Assembly (NCBI GenBank): GCA_012295275.1
Contig: CM022676.1
Span: forward strand, 16,432,501-16,496,500
Length of the DNA: 64,000 bases
Reading direction: 5' to 3'
Source: Chrysomallon squamiferum
Lineage: Eukaryota > Mollusca > Gastropoda > Neomphalida > Peltospiridae
This document shows, piece after piece, positions 20,881-52,501 of this stretch. Every line of letters begins with the position of its first letter. Position 1 is the first letter of the stretch. The notes beneath the pieces are model-generated. The model did not search any database. It was not told the DNA's origin and worked only from the letters and a program-made list of their open reading frames with translations. A program made the position numbers and the translations under genes.

Positions 20881-21198
20881 CTGGTGAAGCAATTGTACAT
20901 GTAGATAGAGACGGTGATGATGAACCATCTGGACAGATCAAAAAATTATCCTTGTCAGTTGTGTTAAATTTCTGTATCTCAACAGTCATAAAGCGTGAAC
21001 TGTTTCCAAACACCTGATATCCTCCTTGGCGAAAAAAACAGTTACCAAAATTATTGTTACACTCCACAACTGGTACATCTCCTTTGTAAAAAGCCACTTT
21101 CTTACATATAATTCCACTCTTGTGAACACATGTTAAGTTCAATGGTAATCCTTCATACCAGTTTCAAACACATGGGCTGATTTCAAAAATGGCTGAAT
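20881..21198 (-). pseudogene. Gene A exon: first Ig V-like domain with TGA
   Basis: Borders TTTTTAG and GTATCT. It reads AIFEISPCV, TGA at 21164-21166, then NWYEGLPLNLTCVHKSG, VVECNNNFGNCFF and NFLICPDGSS. The extra cysteines between strands B and F match the cysteine-rich first domains of B and F. Confidence 0.72.
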
Positions 21199-23306
21199 CT
21201 AAAAATATTCAAATAAAAAGACACTCTTTATTTAGATAATGAATTTCAGAAGACAAGTTCCTTTTAATTATTTTAAAACACTTTATTTTTGTAATATTGT
21301 ATTTTTCATAAGTGTTCACAATCAAGAATGTATTGTCAGTATTACCATCAAAATGATTAGAATTACAATATTAACTGCTTTTGTTGTTGTTTTTCGTTGT
21401 TTTTCGTGAAAAAGTCAAAACTGGCATTTCTTAGATGAGGACAAGTCCGATTCGATTGCCAGTGATATTTACTCATTGGACATACATGCATACATACATA
21501 CATACATACATACATACATACATACATACATACATACATACATACACACACAGATACATATACGTATGTATTTACGTATGAGTGTGTATGTATGTATATA
21601 TGGATATATGTTCGAGATATGATGTGAAATTGTTTACTGTAAAATGTGATGTTTTATATTTTTATCTTTTATCTTTTTCTTTTTAAAGAAAGGGCTAATG
21701 AATGACTTCATTATTACTGCAACCAGTCAATTTTTTTTTCACTTTATTTTATTTTTGAAATTGATGCTCATGTCCTGAACACCGCTAAATGACTTAAACC
21801 GACTGTGTAAATGTTAACATTTAGCGGTGTTCGATTGCTGAAGTCCAATTTCCAGATTTCATTGATATACTCAGAACAATCGATACCTAAAATAGATTAT
21901 TAGTGTTTTAAAATATATATATTATTATTATATAAAATAGTAGTAATAATAATAAAATAATAATAAGAAGAAGAAGAAGAAGAAGAAGAAAATAAATAAA
22001 TAAATAAATAAATAAATAAAAATAATACATTTAGAATTTTTGAGAGTTTGTCCAGAAGTCTTATTTATAAGTACCCTGTTATAAAGTTAATTGTCCATAT
22101 TCTTTATTATTCCTTTTACTCAATTTATATAAAAACAAATACGATAAACTGGCATGATTAACGATTTTTTAATTTTTTAACGCAGTAGATTTAGTCTAAT
22201 GACGCGAAAGAAAGAAAGAAGATACAACGAAAAAAAGTATTTATCACAAAGACTTTTTCACCGAAACTGGAAGTATCACAATTAATGGAACAACATGTTT
22301 GTAGAAGCGATTAAAACTGGCATTTTGTGGAATCTGACCTAGTTTCTAACTCCCTTGATTTGCTTTTTGTGAAGTTCAGCAGTGTGTGTCAGTGTGTTGT
22401 AACACTACACATCTCAAACTGTCACTGTACATTTCATTAGAACCATACAACACAGCATTTTACTACATTGAATTAACGTTGTTTTAACTTGGTCTTTTTT
22501 CGGTGGAATATATCATTGCGTTATTCATTTATTTATTGTTTATTTATTTACCAGTGACATATGCTTTCCCATGCAAAATAATCAGAATGTGTATAAATAT
22601 GAACTATTTTGTTGCTGATAACTGAAACTCAGTAGTTTTTGACATCAGTGTGGCTGTTTTACTACATTTTTACCTTTTCTCACTTAATTATATGTTTAAA
22701 GCATGAAACATGAATCATTGAGTAAATTGCTTCTTTCCTTACAAATAACAGTACACATTATTCCATTCTGTATAATGTGCTTACAGTCTTGTTTCGTAAA
22801 TGTTATTTTTCTACACAGCTGCTGTTTTTAATAAAAATCTTGCTTTAGATACTGTTTTAATTTTCGAATAAATAAATAAGTAATGAAATAATATTTATTA
22901 ATTAATAAATTGAAGAAATTTCGTTAACTGACATTATTCGTCTTAATACTTGTAATTGTATTGTCGGCGTTTTAATCAAAAAGTAAAAGAAACGAAGAAA
23001 TGTCAAACCATTTTGTGTAATTAGAATAAAAATTTAAGATATTTGTTTTATATTTACCACGTTTGGAAATGTTGAGATAAAAACTTGTTTACATAGTACA
23101 GTTCGTTCACCTGTGATAGACAACACACACAGTTTAAAAAATATACACTGATAAATCTTTATCTACGTTTTAACACAAAACCACCTCTAATCAGCACCCA
23201 GACTGAACAGAGGTGTTACGTTTTCAGTACATTCATCTTATTATCGGTAATATCAACCATATATTTGTTTTAATTTATCAACTGAAAAATAAAAATAAAA
23301 GCTTAC
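21199..23306. other. Gene A intron 1, no exon seen
   Basis: It contains a (CATA)n run at 21483-21548, AAG/AAAT runs near 21961-22025 and AT-rich sequence. Nothing codes convincingly. Confidence 0.55.
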
Positions 23307-23361
23307 CTAGAGAGTAACTAACAATGAAGAAAGAAACAAGTAAGTATCTCGACAGCGCCAT
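23307..23361 (-). CDS. Leader exon (downstream copy) of gene A
   Basis: ATG at 23361 to a GTAAGC donor, 55 bp, phase 1. It encodes MALSRYLLVSFFIVSYSL, a typical signal peptide with a hydrophobic core. The start context CACAATGGCG is identical in all copies but the 33.9-kb one, where it is AAAATGGCG. Confidence 0.75.
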
Positions 23362-23440
23362 TGTGAATGTTGTGATTAAATTCATTTCCTCCGGGTACAC
23401 GAGGTGTACGTTATTTAGGTCAACTTACAGAGTCGGTTAA
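23362..23440 (-). promoter_or_regulatory. Conserved block upstream of leader exon (copy 1)
   Basis: The ~75 bp upstream of the start match the other four leader copies, including GGGTACACGAG (plus-strand reading) and a TTTAGGT element. It is likely 5' UTR plus proximal promoter. No TATA box is obvious. Confidence 0.5.
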
Positions 23441-23548
23441 AGTATGAAAATGTCAAACTTTTCAAGACGCACGAAAATAAATAAATAAAATAATAATACT
23501 AAAAACCAATATAATAATAGACAAACAAAATTAATTAATTAATTAATA

Positions 23549-23602
<54 letters not shown>
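23549..23602. repeat. (AAT)n microsatellite
   Basis: A pure AAT run between the two gene A leader exons. Confidence 0.95.
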
Positions 23603-23603
<1 letters not shown>

Positions 23604-23791
23604 GCCAGCTCTAACTAGGACAAAGACTGAATAAACATCTTATGTTTTAAGTACATGGTTTTTATCGGTAATATCTAACATGTTTGCCAATGTATCAATA
23701 AATAAATAAATCAATAAATAAAAATTACCTGCGATGTAATATCTAACGTGTTTTGTATCAATAAATAAATAAATCAATAAATAAAACTTAC

Positions 23792-23846
23792 CTGTACTAC
23801 ATGTAACAATCATGACAGAAAGAAGTAAATATCTCAACAGCGCCAT
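23792..23846 (-). CDS. Leader exon (upstream copy) of gene A
   Basis: ATG at 23846, 55 bp, donor GTAAGT, phase 1. It encodes MALLRYLLLSVMIVTCST, a signal peptide. It lies 485 bp upstream of a second leader exon, the same arrangement as in gene C. Confidence 0.78.
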
Positions 23847-23950
23847 TGTGAATGTTGTGACTAAACTTGTTTATTGTAGATACACGAGTGTCGTCTATCT
23901 AGGTTAGGTTATTGTGTCACGTTTCTATAGCGCTGTCATTCTATTAAAGT
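23847..23950 (-). promoter_or_regulatory. Conserved block upstream of leader exon (copy 2)
   Basis: Shared with 44541-44645 over its whole length and with the other copies in part. Shared elements read on the plus strand are GTGACTAAACTTGTTT, TACACGAG, ATCTAGGTTA, TTATTGTGTCAC and AGCGCT. Confidence 0.55.
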
Positions 23951-24502
23951 GTCTATATTTATTTCACATGATTTTTTTGTAGTTATTTATCAGTAATCAT
24001 ATCATGAAAATGTCGCTGTTTAGAAAACATTTGTATTTTAAAAACGAGAGGAGATATTTTATACCAGTCGCCTAACTCAGCAAAGCGTGTACGAAACTTA
24101 CTATATTACTGAGTGTAAAAAAACAATTTACAGCTGTTTACTTCTTTACGTTTTTATGTCACTCACTTGAGAATCGGTCAGTAACTGTGTATTTCGCATA
24201 CAATTTTACATAATTTTCTAACAAAGTATTAATCTACACTAAATGTTACAAGTTAATTGTAAATATATAAACTCATGCATTAAATAAACTGATATGAAAT
24301 AGACAGTGAATATAGATATAAGAGAATTACAAAGCTTATCTTCTTGATTGTAGGTTTTGTTTTATTCCTTTTTATATCAAAAACCCACTTTCCAAACTGA
24401 AGCGGAATCATTTGTCGTTTAGCACACTATGTGAAGTAAAGTGAAATAGTAAATTAGTTCAATGAAATTAAAACAAGACAGCTTACAATGAACATTTTTT
24501 TT

Positions 24503-24508
24503 TTTATT
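24503..24508 (-). terminator. AATAAA polyadenylation signal of gene B
   Basis: AATAAA on the minus strand about 125 bases after the proposed gene B stop. It is conserved in the duplicate at about 45.04 kb. It sits at the edge of a poly-A stretch, so it could also be chance. Confidence 0.5.
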
Positions 24509-24633
24509 ACAGTAAATATCAAATTGAAATATCTCACTGTCACACATCTTGTGTGAAAATATCGGTTCCGTTACTATTTTCAGTAAGTAAGTTAGAAATA
24601 GAAATTACACAAGTTCAAGAGTTGAGGATGACA

Positions 24634-33906
<9,273 letters not shown>

Positions 33907-34010
33907 TTTGTATAATGTGACTGAACTTGTTTCTTCCGGGTACACGAGTTGTACTTTATTTAGGTTAAGTTATTGTGTCACTTTATTTCTAAAGCGCTAT
34001 CGCTATAGTG
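33907..34010 (-). promoter_or_regulatory. Conserved block upstream of gene B leader
   Basis: It shares GTGACTGAACTTGTTTCTTC, GGGTACACGAG, TTTAGGTTAAG, TTATTGTGTCAC and AAAGCGCTAT (plus-strand reading) with the other four copies. Confidence 0.55.
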
Positions 34011-34338
34011 TAGCGTTTATTTCTAAGTTGTATAAAGTTTATCAGTCGGACTTGAATTAATCATTATAAAATAAAAAAACATGCTATTGACAATAAGGGA
34101 AAGAGGAACTACAGTGAACAACTCGTCTATAACAAATAAAAAAATAATAAACAAATAAACAAATAATAACAATAATAAAAATACTAATAATAATATTGGT
34201 GCCAGTGTTTAAAGTGCTAATTGTCTAGGAACATAAAACAGTGTGACAAGGACTGGTCAGTTATAAATTGTCAGATGTGTGTATTAACAGAAAAATAATA
34301 CATCAGGAGGAGTGCAGTTTATGTATGTATATTTAACT

Positions 34339-34386
<48 letters not shown>

Positions 34387-34389
34387 TAT

Positions 34390-34680
34390 ACAACATAACT
34401 TACGGTACCTAGTGACGGTATCACTGCGTGTCAAAGCAAGGCCACAGTGTCAAAGTCGGTCCCTTGACCTCCAAGTTCATCAAACTTGTCAACCGCCCGC
34501 TTGTCGCTTCCCGAACCAGACTTGAACTCGCCTCGTCTCAGCCGTGAAGCCTGTGTATTAGATAACTGCGGACGTCGGTGAAATCCGCGGAATTAAAGAC
34601 AGAAGTAGCTACTCGGGTAGACACATTTCAAAGCTGTGTTAGTTTGTCACACAAAACGTGTCTTATTTTGGCCGCTAATT
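34390..34680. repeat. GC-richer island, possible SINE or other dispersed repeat
   Basis: Base composition is clearly higher in GC than the surroundings. On the minus strand GAGTTCAAGTCTGG resembles a pol III B box, but no A box or tRNA fold is convincing. Confidence 0.3.
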
Positions 34681-35033
34681 AACGTAACTGAAACATTTAA
34701 AAATTTCCTTTAGAAGTTCCTCATCGCATATTTTGCTGTACACGTTACGGACAACGAGACAGCTTTAATTATTTGCATATATCGGCAGCTAAGTTTATTT
34801 ACTGATTATAATTATGAAAACATATTTATTTAATATTTGTCTTTGTTTTATCTTTTCTGTATTTAACATAGAGACTGGATAATTTGACCATTGCATATAT
34901 AAAAAAATCAGCACGATAGCAAAAATCTTTAGTAAGTTAGCGCAAAAGCAATTTACCTAATGAAACTCTTTTGTAGAAAAGCGGGTTTTACGTTAAACAA
35001 TGACTACATTATCTATCTTCGACAAAAATAAAA

Positions 35034-35088
<55 letters not shown>

Positions 35089-35666
35089 TAATAATAATAA
35101 TGATAATAATATTAATGATAATAATAATAATAATGAGGAGGAGGACGATAATGATTTTAATTTTAGATTTATTTAAAATGATGAGAACTGACGAATCAGA
35201 ATTTTCCGGAAAATTATCCAAACATATCGAAACTTGTTTGACTATGGTTTCTTATATACTGTTGCTAGAAGTATTTTGTAAAATTTCATATAAATTTTAA
35301 ATAATAGCAAGTAGAACTATTGTAGTTTGTAGACGAAATTGAAGTTAGACTTGCGGTGGATATCTGTGATAATTTGATATGAAAACAAACACAACAAAGT
35401 TGCATTATTAAATCATTTTATTCTAGACTAAGTACTAAAGAATACTCTTTTTTTTTTTTTTTTACTCTGTGGATCCAGTCTAATTATGAGGCCTCATTAG
35501 CTCACAATAATTTTCAACAACAACATATTAAAAACTAAATCTAGAAGAAAATAAATTAATAAAAAAGAAAGAGAAAATGATCAATATACAAGAGGCTAAC
35601 ATTCTTTCTGACATATACAATTATTCTGGCTTCGCCTAGTGATAATTATTAAATTAATTAAGCACC

Positions 35667-35843
35667 TGTTTAATGAAGGGAAGTACATACTATAGAATCA
35701 TTCTTTCATGACTGTTTCGGAACAAAAACCTAGTAAATATGTTAAGAGCGGCGTTGTGTGTACTGTATATATATATATATTTGTTTTTTCCGCAACAGTC
35801 ATGAAACAATGATTCTATAGTATGTACTTCCCTTCATTAAACA
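35667..35843. repeat. Fold-back element, 55-bp arms
   Basis: Arms 35667-35721 and 35789-35843 are inverted copies with only a few mismatches (TGTTTAATGAAGGG... against ...CCCTTCATTAAACA), separated by a 67-bp spacer with a TA run. MITE-like. Confidence 0.85.
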
Positions 35844-35862
35844 TTTAGCCTCTTCTTTAGTT

Positions 35863-35939
<77 letters not shown>

Positions 35940-36346
35940 GGTACAAAGAGAAAACCAAAATAAAAACCTTTTGTGTTTTGTTATAATTATAGAATATGCT
36001 TCTAGATCAGGCAAATCGTAATCTCAAGTTAATTGAAAACGTTGTAATATATGAGACAAGAGTTGCATCACTTTAAGTTTATCGTCTTGATAACAGATCA
36101 TTAAATACAAGTTACAACAAATCAAAGTACTGAATTAGATACTGTTCTGGTTTTGTATCGTTCTCAGCTCATGAAAACTCCATTGATTATTCACAAATAT
36201 TTCGAAAATATTCCACACTACCAATCTAGACGGCATCCAACAGAAACAAGTGAGTGTCCTATTAGGGCCGTTGTATATACTGTGACTAAAAATTGTTTTT
36301 TTTTTTTTTTTTTTACCAGAATACATCTTATCACGTTATTACTCTA

Positions 36347-36404
<58 letters not shown>

Positions 36405-36630
36405 ATATATGTGTACACATCTGACGTCAGTGGATTAAGTAAAGGAAACTGGCTATATTAACTTATTTTTAAAAATTTCGTCTTGTATTATAATTTTTTT
36501 AAAAGAGTAGGCAAGGCTACAACATACAGAAAACCATATTGGATAGTTTTCTTTTTCTTTTTTAAAATGTATTTTCTCCACTTCATTTGTTTTTACCAAA
36601 CTAAAGTTTAACTCATACGCATTAATAAAT
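36405..36630. repeat. Repeat with inverted copy at 49040-49265
   Basis: It shares GTGGATTAAGTAAAGGAAAC, AGAGTAGGCAAGGCTACAAC and CACTTCATTTGTTTTTACC with the reverse complement of 49040-49265. Confidence 0.85.
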
Positions 36631-36739
36631 AAATAAATAAATAAAAGGGACAAAAACGATTTGGCATAAAAAATAAACTGAAACAACTACAGATACTGGA
36701 AGCCCTGATTTCTAACACGTTTCAAAAATATGCTTACGC

Positions 36740-36771
<32 letters not shown>

Positions 36772-36872
36772 TACTATTGGTATACAAATCTCCTGATAAC
36801 GAATAGGGAATAGTTATTATCAACTGTCATCGTAGTTGGATACATTTTAATATGATAAATAAATGTTATTAC

Positions 36873-44540
<7,668 letters not shown>

Positions 44541-44645
44541 TGTGAATGTTGTGACTAAACTTGTTTCTTGCGGGTACACGAGTCTCGACTATCTAGGTTA
44601 AGTTATTATGTCACATTTCTGTAGCGCTGTCATTCTATTAAAGTG
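44541..44645 (-). promoter_or_regulatory. Conserved block upstream of gene C leader
   Basis: It matches 23847-23950 over its whole length, including ATCTAGGTTAAG, GTAGCGCTGTCATTC and TAAAGTGTCTAT (plus-strand reading). Confidence 0.55.
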
Positions 44646-45255
44646 TCTATTTTTTGTATATTTATTTCACTTTATTCATTACATTTCACAAACATGTTCT
44701 TTTTCTTTACTTGTCAGTAAATCATATTTTGTGACTATTTATAAAATATTTGTATTTATAAAACGAGAGAAGATTTTTTGTCGTAGCTTACATCATTCCC
44801 CTAGCTCAGCAAAATGTATACCACATTTATTATATTCTTGAATGTAACAAATAATCTACAGCTGTTTACATGGTGATTTTTTAATGAATCGGTCAGTAAG
44901 TCTATATTTTATTTGTATCAAAACCCAACTCCAAACTGAAGCGGAATCATTTGGTCGTTTAGAACACAATGTACACAAAAGTAACACAGCAAATGAGCTG
45001 AATGAAATTAAAACCAGCTTACAATGAACATTTTTTTTATTACAGTAAATATCATATTTAAATATCTCACTATTACAGATATTGTGTGAAAATATCCGTT
45101 TCGTTATTATTTTCAGCAAATAAGATAGAAGTAGAAAGGAGGATGACATTATATGTTGCCTTATAGACCAAAGTTCAAACAATAATGAAAAACAACAACA
45201 ATCTATTTAATATTATTACACTGTCACTTTATTACAGCTCTCTAACATAACTGGA
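44541..45255. repeat. Segmental duplication, copy 2 (pair 23847-24750)
   Basis: It contains the promoter of gene C and, further right, the conserved AG-GCAACATATAATG and AATAAA that mark the 3' end of a minus-strand gene. No body of that gene exists to the right. Confidence 0.75.
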
Positions 45256-48989
<3,734 letters not shown>

Positions 48990-49022
48990 TGCTTGATGGT
49001 GTTGTTTCTGATGTTGTCGATT
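48990..49022 (-). CDS. Possible 33-bp Ser/Thr-rich exon
   Basis: On the minus strand an AG acceptor (ATATTAG), 33 bases in phase 1-1 and a perfect GTAAGT donor enclose ESTTSETTPSS. It could be a stalk exon, but no partner exons are near. Confidence 0.25.
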
Positions 49023-49039
49023 CTAATATAAATAAAATA

Positions 49040-49265
49040 AATAATGCGTATGAGTTAAGCTTTAGTATGGTAAAAACAAATGAAGTGGAGAAAATACATT
49101 TTAAAAAAAAAGAAAAAGAAAAATATCCAATATGGTTTTCTGTATGTTGTAGCCTTGCCTACTCTTTAAAAAAAAAAAAAAAGTTATAATGCAAGACGAA
49201 ATTTTGTTAAATAAATTAATGTAGCCAGTTTCCTTTACTTAATCCACTGACGGCAGATGTGTAGA
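49040..49265. repeat. Inverted copy of 36405-36630
   Basis: Reverse complement of the 36.4-kb sequence with small indels in the A/T runs. Outside the block the two sites do not match. Confidence 0.85.
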
Positions 49266-49266
49266 C

Positions 49267-49543
49267 TTATATATATATATATATAATATCTATCTATCTA
49301 TCTCTCTATCTCTATATATATATATATATTTATTTATATATATATATATATATATAGGTATATGCATATGTATATATATACTTGATATGCTTTTATTATA
49401 ATTATTATTATTATTATTAATTTTGTAGGCTCTGAAAATAAAATAAAGGAAGGACAGAAAGGTTTGGTTCAGATAATTTGTAAAAGTTGCTTGCATATAT
49501 ATGTGTGAGATTGTGCAAGTGTATATATAGGTATAAATAATAT

Positions 49544-49581
<38 letters not shown>

Positions 49582-49673
49582 TATGTGTGTGTGAGTGTGT
49601 GTGTGTGATCCTTATAAGAAAGAACAGATATAAAACTATTTAATTCTACGTTAGCTTATTGTTATTATTATTA

Positions 49674-49708
<35 letters not shown>

Positions 49709-49710
49709 GC
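49267..49710. repeat. (AT)n, (GT)n and (ATT)n simple sequence
   Basis: AT/CTAT runs at 49267-49380, AT run at 49548-49578, GT run 49584-49608 and ATT run 49660-49710. Confidence 0.9.
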
Positions 49711-50011
49711 TGCTGCTGCTATTAGTATTATTTGCTTTTATTTTTAAAATTGTTTTAAGTATAATATAAATATTTCAATATTACTACTTATTTCTGGACA
49801 TGCTGGACAATTATTTAGAAACTTTTAATTTCAGTAGGTTTTACAAATGATAATTTAGGAAATTTCTTATAACAAAAACAGGGTTTATAAATAAATAGGT
49901 TTAAAAATGGAACTGTCTGATTCAAGAGTACTCATGTGGAATTTATCAACTCATTTAACAGTGTCAGTGATGAGATTCCATCTGACTCACTAATATGTTA
50001 CTTTTGTACAG

Positions 50012-50089
50012 GAGATGTTTATGAAAATGTTGATATAAGGGATGATGTTACATATGCCAATGCACCGTCTGAAGGAGAGGCTGCTACAG
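50012..50089 (+). CDS. Orphan cytoplasmic-tail exon with paired tyrosine motifs
   Basis: 78 bp, phase 1-1, acceptor TTTGTACAG, donor GTCAAA. It encodes GDVYENVDIRDDV, TYANAPSEGEAAT. Two Tyr motifs, YENV and YANA, are seven residues apart, the ITAM spacing but with Val and Ala at +3. No membrane or Ig exon was found on the plus strand between 45 and 50 kb, so it is an orphan or part of a decayed receptor. Confidence 0.55.
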
Positions 50090-51359
50090 GTCAAAATATG
50101 AAGGTAATAAATGTACGATTATGCACTGCATTTACTTATTTTGCAATAAGTTTATAAAACTTTAGAAAAAAAAATTAAAAAGTGAAATAAAATGAAATAA
50201 AATAAAATTTAATAATTAAATAAAAGGATATAATAGAATCCTTGATAAACAAGTTGAACTTTTAACCAGTGTTATACCCAGTTAGAACAGACTAGGAAGA
50301 CTTTGAAGCCATCAACATAAAGAAATACACTGACATTGGTTCCAAATATTGAAACTGATGGGGAAGAAAATAAAATACCTAGCTGTCCTCATTTTTTCTA
50401 CTTAATGAATTGTGTTGGGAAACTTTTTTTACTAATACAAAAATTGCATTCCAGACATATATGTATGTATATGTATATTTTATACAGTACTATTGATTAT
50501 TTAGTACTGTACACTGTACACTTACTTTAAATATAAATATATTTGATTTTATTGCTAAAATAAAGACACCTATGTATAATTATTAGAATGAAATGCCACT
50601 TAGTTTAAGAAAATGTGATTTGAAAATTATTAACACTAATCTTTTAAGAAAGGAACATTTTTACATCTTTGTAGTAGACACAGACATTCATTTTCATTAC
50701 TCTTGAAGTTTGTTTGAAAAGAAAATTTTCATTCACATATACAGATGGTTCATTTAGTTAGAATTTTACAAGAAGTGATTCACTCATCATTCTGCAATTT
50801 TACTTCCAAATGTAAAATTATGTGATATAGATATTTTGCGATAACCAGTAATGTATCCACTTTCCCACCAGATATTAAAAACCTTCCAAAAATTTGGAAA
50901 ATGTAACTTTTAATGAAATCCAGTTATTTATGTTAAAATAACCAGCTGGTCCTGGCCAAAAAGTGTACGACTTTAATGTCTTTTTCCTCTGTGAGTTAAA
51001 ATAATTTAGTGGCTGTTACGTTTGTGTTGATATATTCTTTTGGTCTCAGATTAGACTTTCAACTAGGAAACTGATTTAATGTGTCAATATTTATATTTTG
51101 CTTAAATAAATCAGATTTATACAATGGGTAAGTATACTCAATGCCATACTGTTTCAGTAAAAAAAGTTGCTGACATGTTACTTTCAGAAGATGTGATTAG
51201 CAATTAGTGTTCACATTTCAGATAAAGGAATGATCTAAAACACTGAGCAAGGTATTAAATTGCTTCATCAAACTTGAAAGAAAACACAAATAGCAAGTAA
51301 ATGACTAGACTGTTATATAAAGCAATTAGTCATGTGATCTGGAGACTTGTTAAAATGAA

Positions 51360-51660
51360 GCGTAATAACAAGGACTTGGATCATTCTGTGCTATTGGCAG
51401 AAACAGCAAATGATTTACATCAATTGCAAGTTTTGAAATATATTGTAAAACATGGAAATTAAAAACTGATGCTGCCAAATAAAAAAAATAAACTTTTTTG
51501 CAGAGGCAGTTTAAAAGCAAATACTTTCAGATTGATATAAAATAATTTGGAAATAGAAATTGTTACTGAGGTTAAATATTTTGGCCTTGTTTCAACTACA
51601 TTTTTACAAATTGTCATTGGAAAATCAGTCTTCTGGGTTAAATAATAATTAATGTATTTT
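51360..51660 (+). mobile_element. LINE reverse-transcriptase palm fragment
   Basis: In one main frame with stops: DHSVLLAETANDLHQLQVLK, CRGSLKANTF, then NNLEIEIVTEVKYFGLV. This is the region just after the catalytic YADD box of LINE reverse transcriptases, followed by the F.YLG motif (family knowledge). The box itself is decayed. It is short, dead and has no visible ends. Confidence 0.75.
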
Positions 51661-52068
51661 GTACCATATAGAACATTCTGTTCAAATTATGTATCTTTTT
51701 TACATGATCTAAAGACTGCACATGGTGAAGTCTAGAGAAATAAATTTCTTGTCGTGTCTCATTATTTATTATAAGAGAAGGAATCTTGGTATTTCTTTTG
51801 TGAAGTAAATGTTACTAAAAATCTATAACTTATTCTTCAGAGCTCTAGTTTCTTGCCATGTTAAATGCACCATAGATAGACTTCGTTAACTATTCTTCTA
51901 ACTGTCCTTGTAAGTTCATGCTTGTTATAATTAATTTATAAAAAAAATTTATTAATTCTTTGTCAGCAGTTTGTAGAAATGTTTCAAAAGATCAGTAACT
52001 CAAATGCTGTTTCAATAAACATGTTGTTAGGAATTAAACTTACAAATGACTGGTTTTACTGACTGTTA

Positions 52069-52295
52069 GATACATTTATTTTCTATAGTGTAATATTTTC
52101 CGTGGTCCTTGCATAACAATGCGAGTGTATATAAGTACTTTATTTATTTCAACATGTTTTTTTTTTAACTTTAGAAAATGTATATTTAGATACATTTATA
52201 TTCTATAGTGTAATACTTTGTACGGTCCTTGCATAACAGTGTGAGTGTATATTTATTTCAACAGGGTTTTTTCTAAACTTTAGAAAATGTATATT
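52069..52295. repeat. Two-copy tandem repeat, unit about 115 bp
   Basis: TAGATACATTTAT, TTCTATAGTGTAATA, GGTCCTTGCATAACA and TTTAGAAAATGTATATTT occur twice in the same order. Confidence 0.85.
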
Positions 52296-52400
52296 TTTCT
52301 TTGCTTTCTACTTTTTCAAATTCAAAAGAAAATATTTGTGTGGGCTTCAGTGTTATAAAAGTTTATGTTTCAAATGAATGGAAACTGTAAAAGTAACATG

Positions 52401-52501
52401 CTTTTGCATTTAAAAAAAAAATAAACATAAATTTAAAAACATGAATGGATTTACCATTCATGTTTTTAAATTTATGTTCATTTTATTTTTAAATGCAAAA
52501 T
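52401..52501. repeat. Near-perfect palindrome, 48-bp arms
   Basis: Arms 52401-52448 and 52454-52501 (CATGAATGG ... CCATTCATG) are inverted copies with few mismatches and a loop of about five bases. Confidence 0.9.

Larger units (their letters stand above)
14437..23846 (-). pseudogene. Gene A: Ig-array receptor pseudogene of the B/C family
   Basis: It keeps the layout of gene B (leader exons at 23792-23846 and 23307-23361, then a series of Ig exons) but almost every domain exon is broken. Stops lie at 21164-21166, 18131-18133, 18110-18112, 17509-17511, 16737-16739 and 16311-16313, and frameshifts lie in 15000-15264 and 14437-14649. No membrane or tail exon was found downstream. Exons 16187-18318 and their introns align to B 28844-30641, so A and B come from a tandem duplication. 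Some transcription from the conserved promoter is possible, but no full-length protein is. Confidence 0.8.
34011..36872. other. Intergenic region between gene C tail and gene B promoter
   Basis: It contains a GC-richer island at 34390-34680, an (AAT)n run at 35038-35150, a fold-back at 35667-35843, a (GT)n run at 35873-35938, a (CT)n(AT)n tract at 36346-36402 and an inverted-duplicate sequence at 36405-36630. The last exon of gene C should be here but was not found. Confidence 0.5.

Noticed and set aside
23549-23602. Regular short repeats as a possible CRISPR array
   Set aside because: Plain (AAT)n microsatellite in eukaryotic DNA with no spacers.
34500-34580. Possible tRNA gene on the minus strand
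   Set aside because: Only a B-box-like string is present; no A box, no cloverleaf and no acceptor stem could be drawn.
44856-45182. Minus-strand open frame of 108 residues
   Set aside because: It lies in the duplicated 3'-flank block and is not kept open in the sister copy at 24.5 kb.
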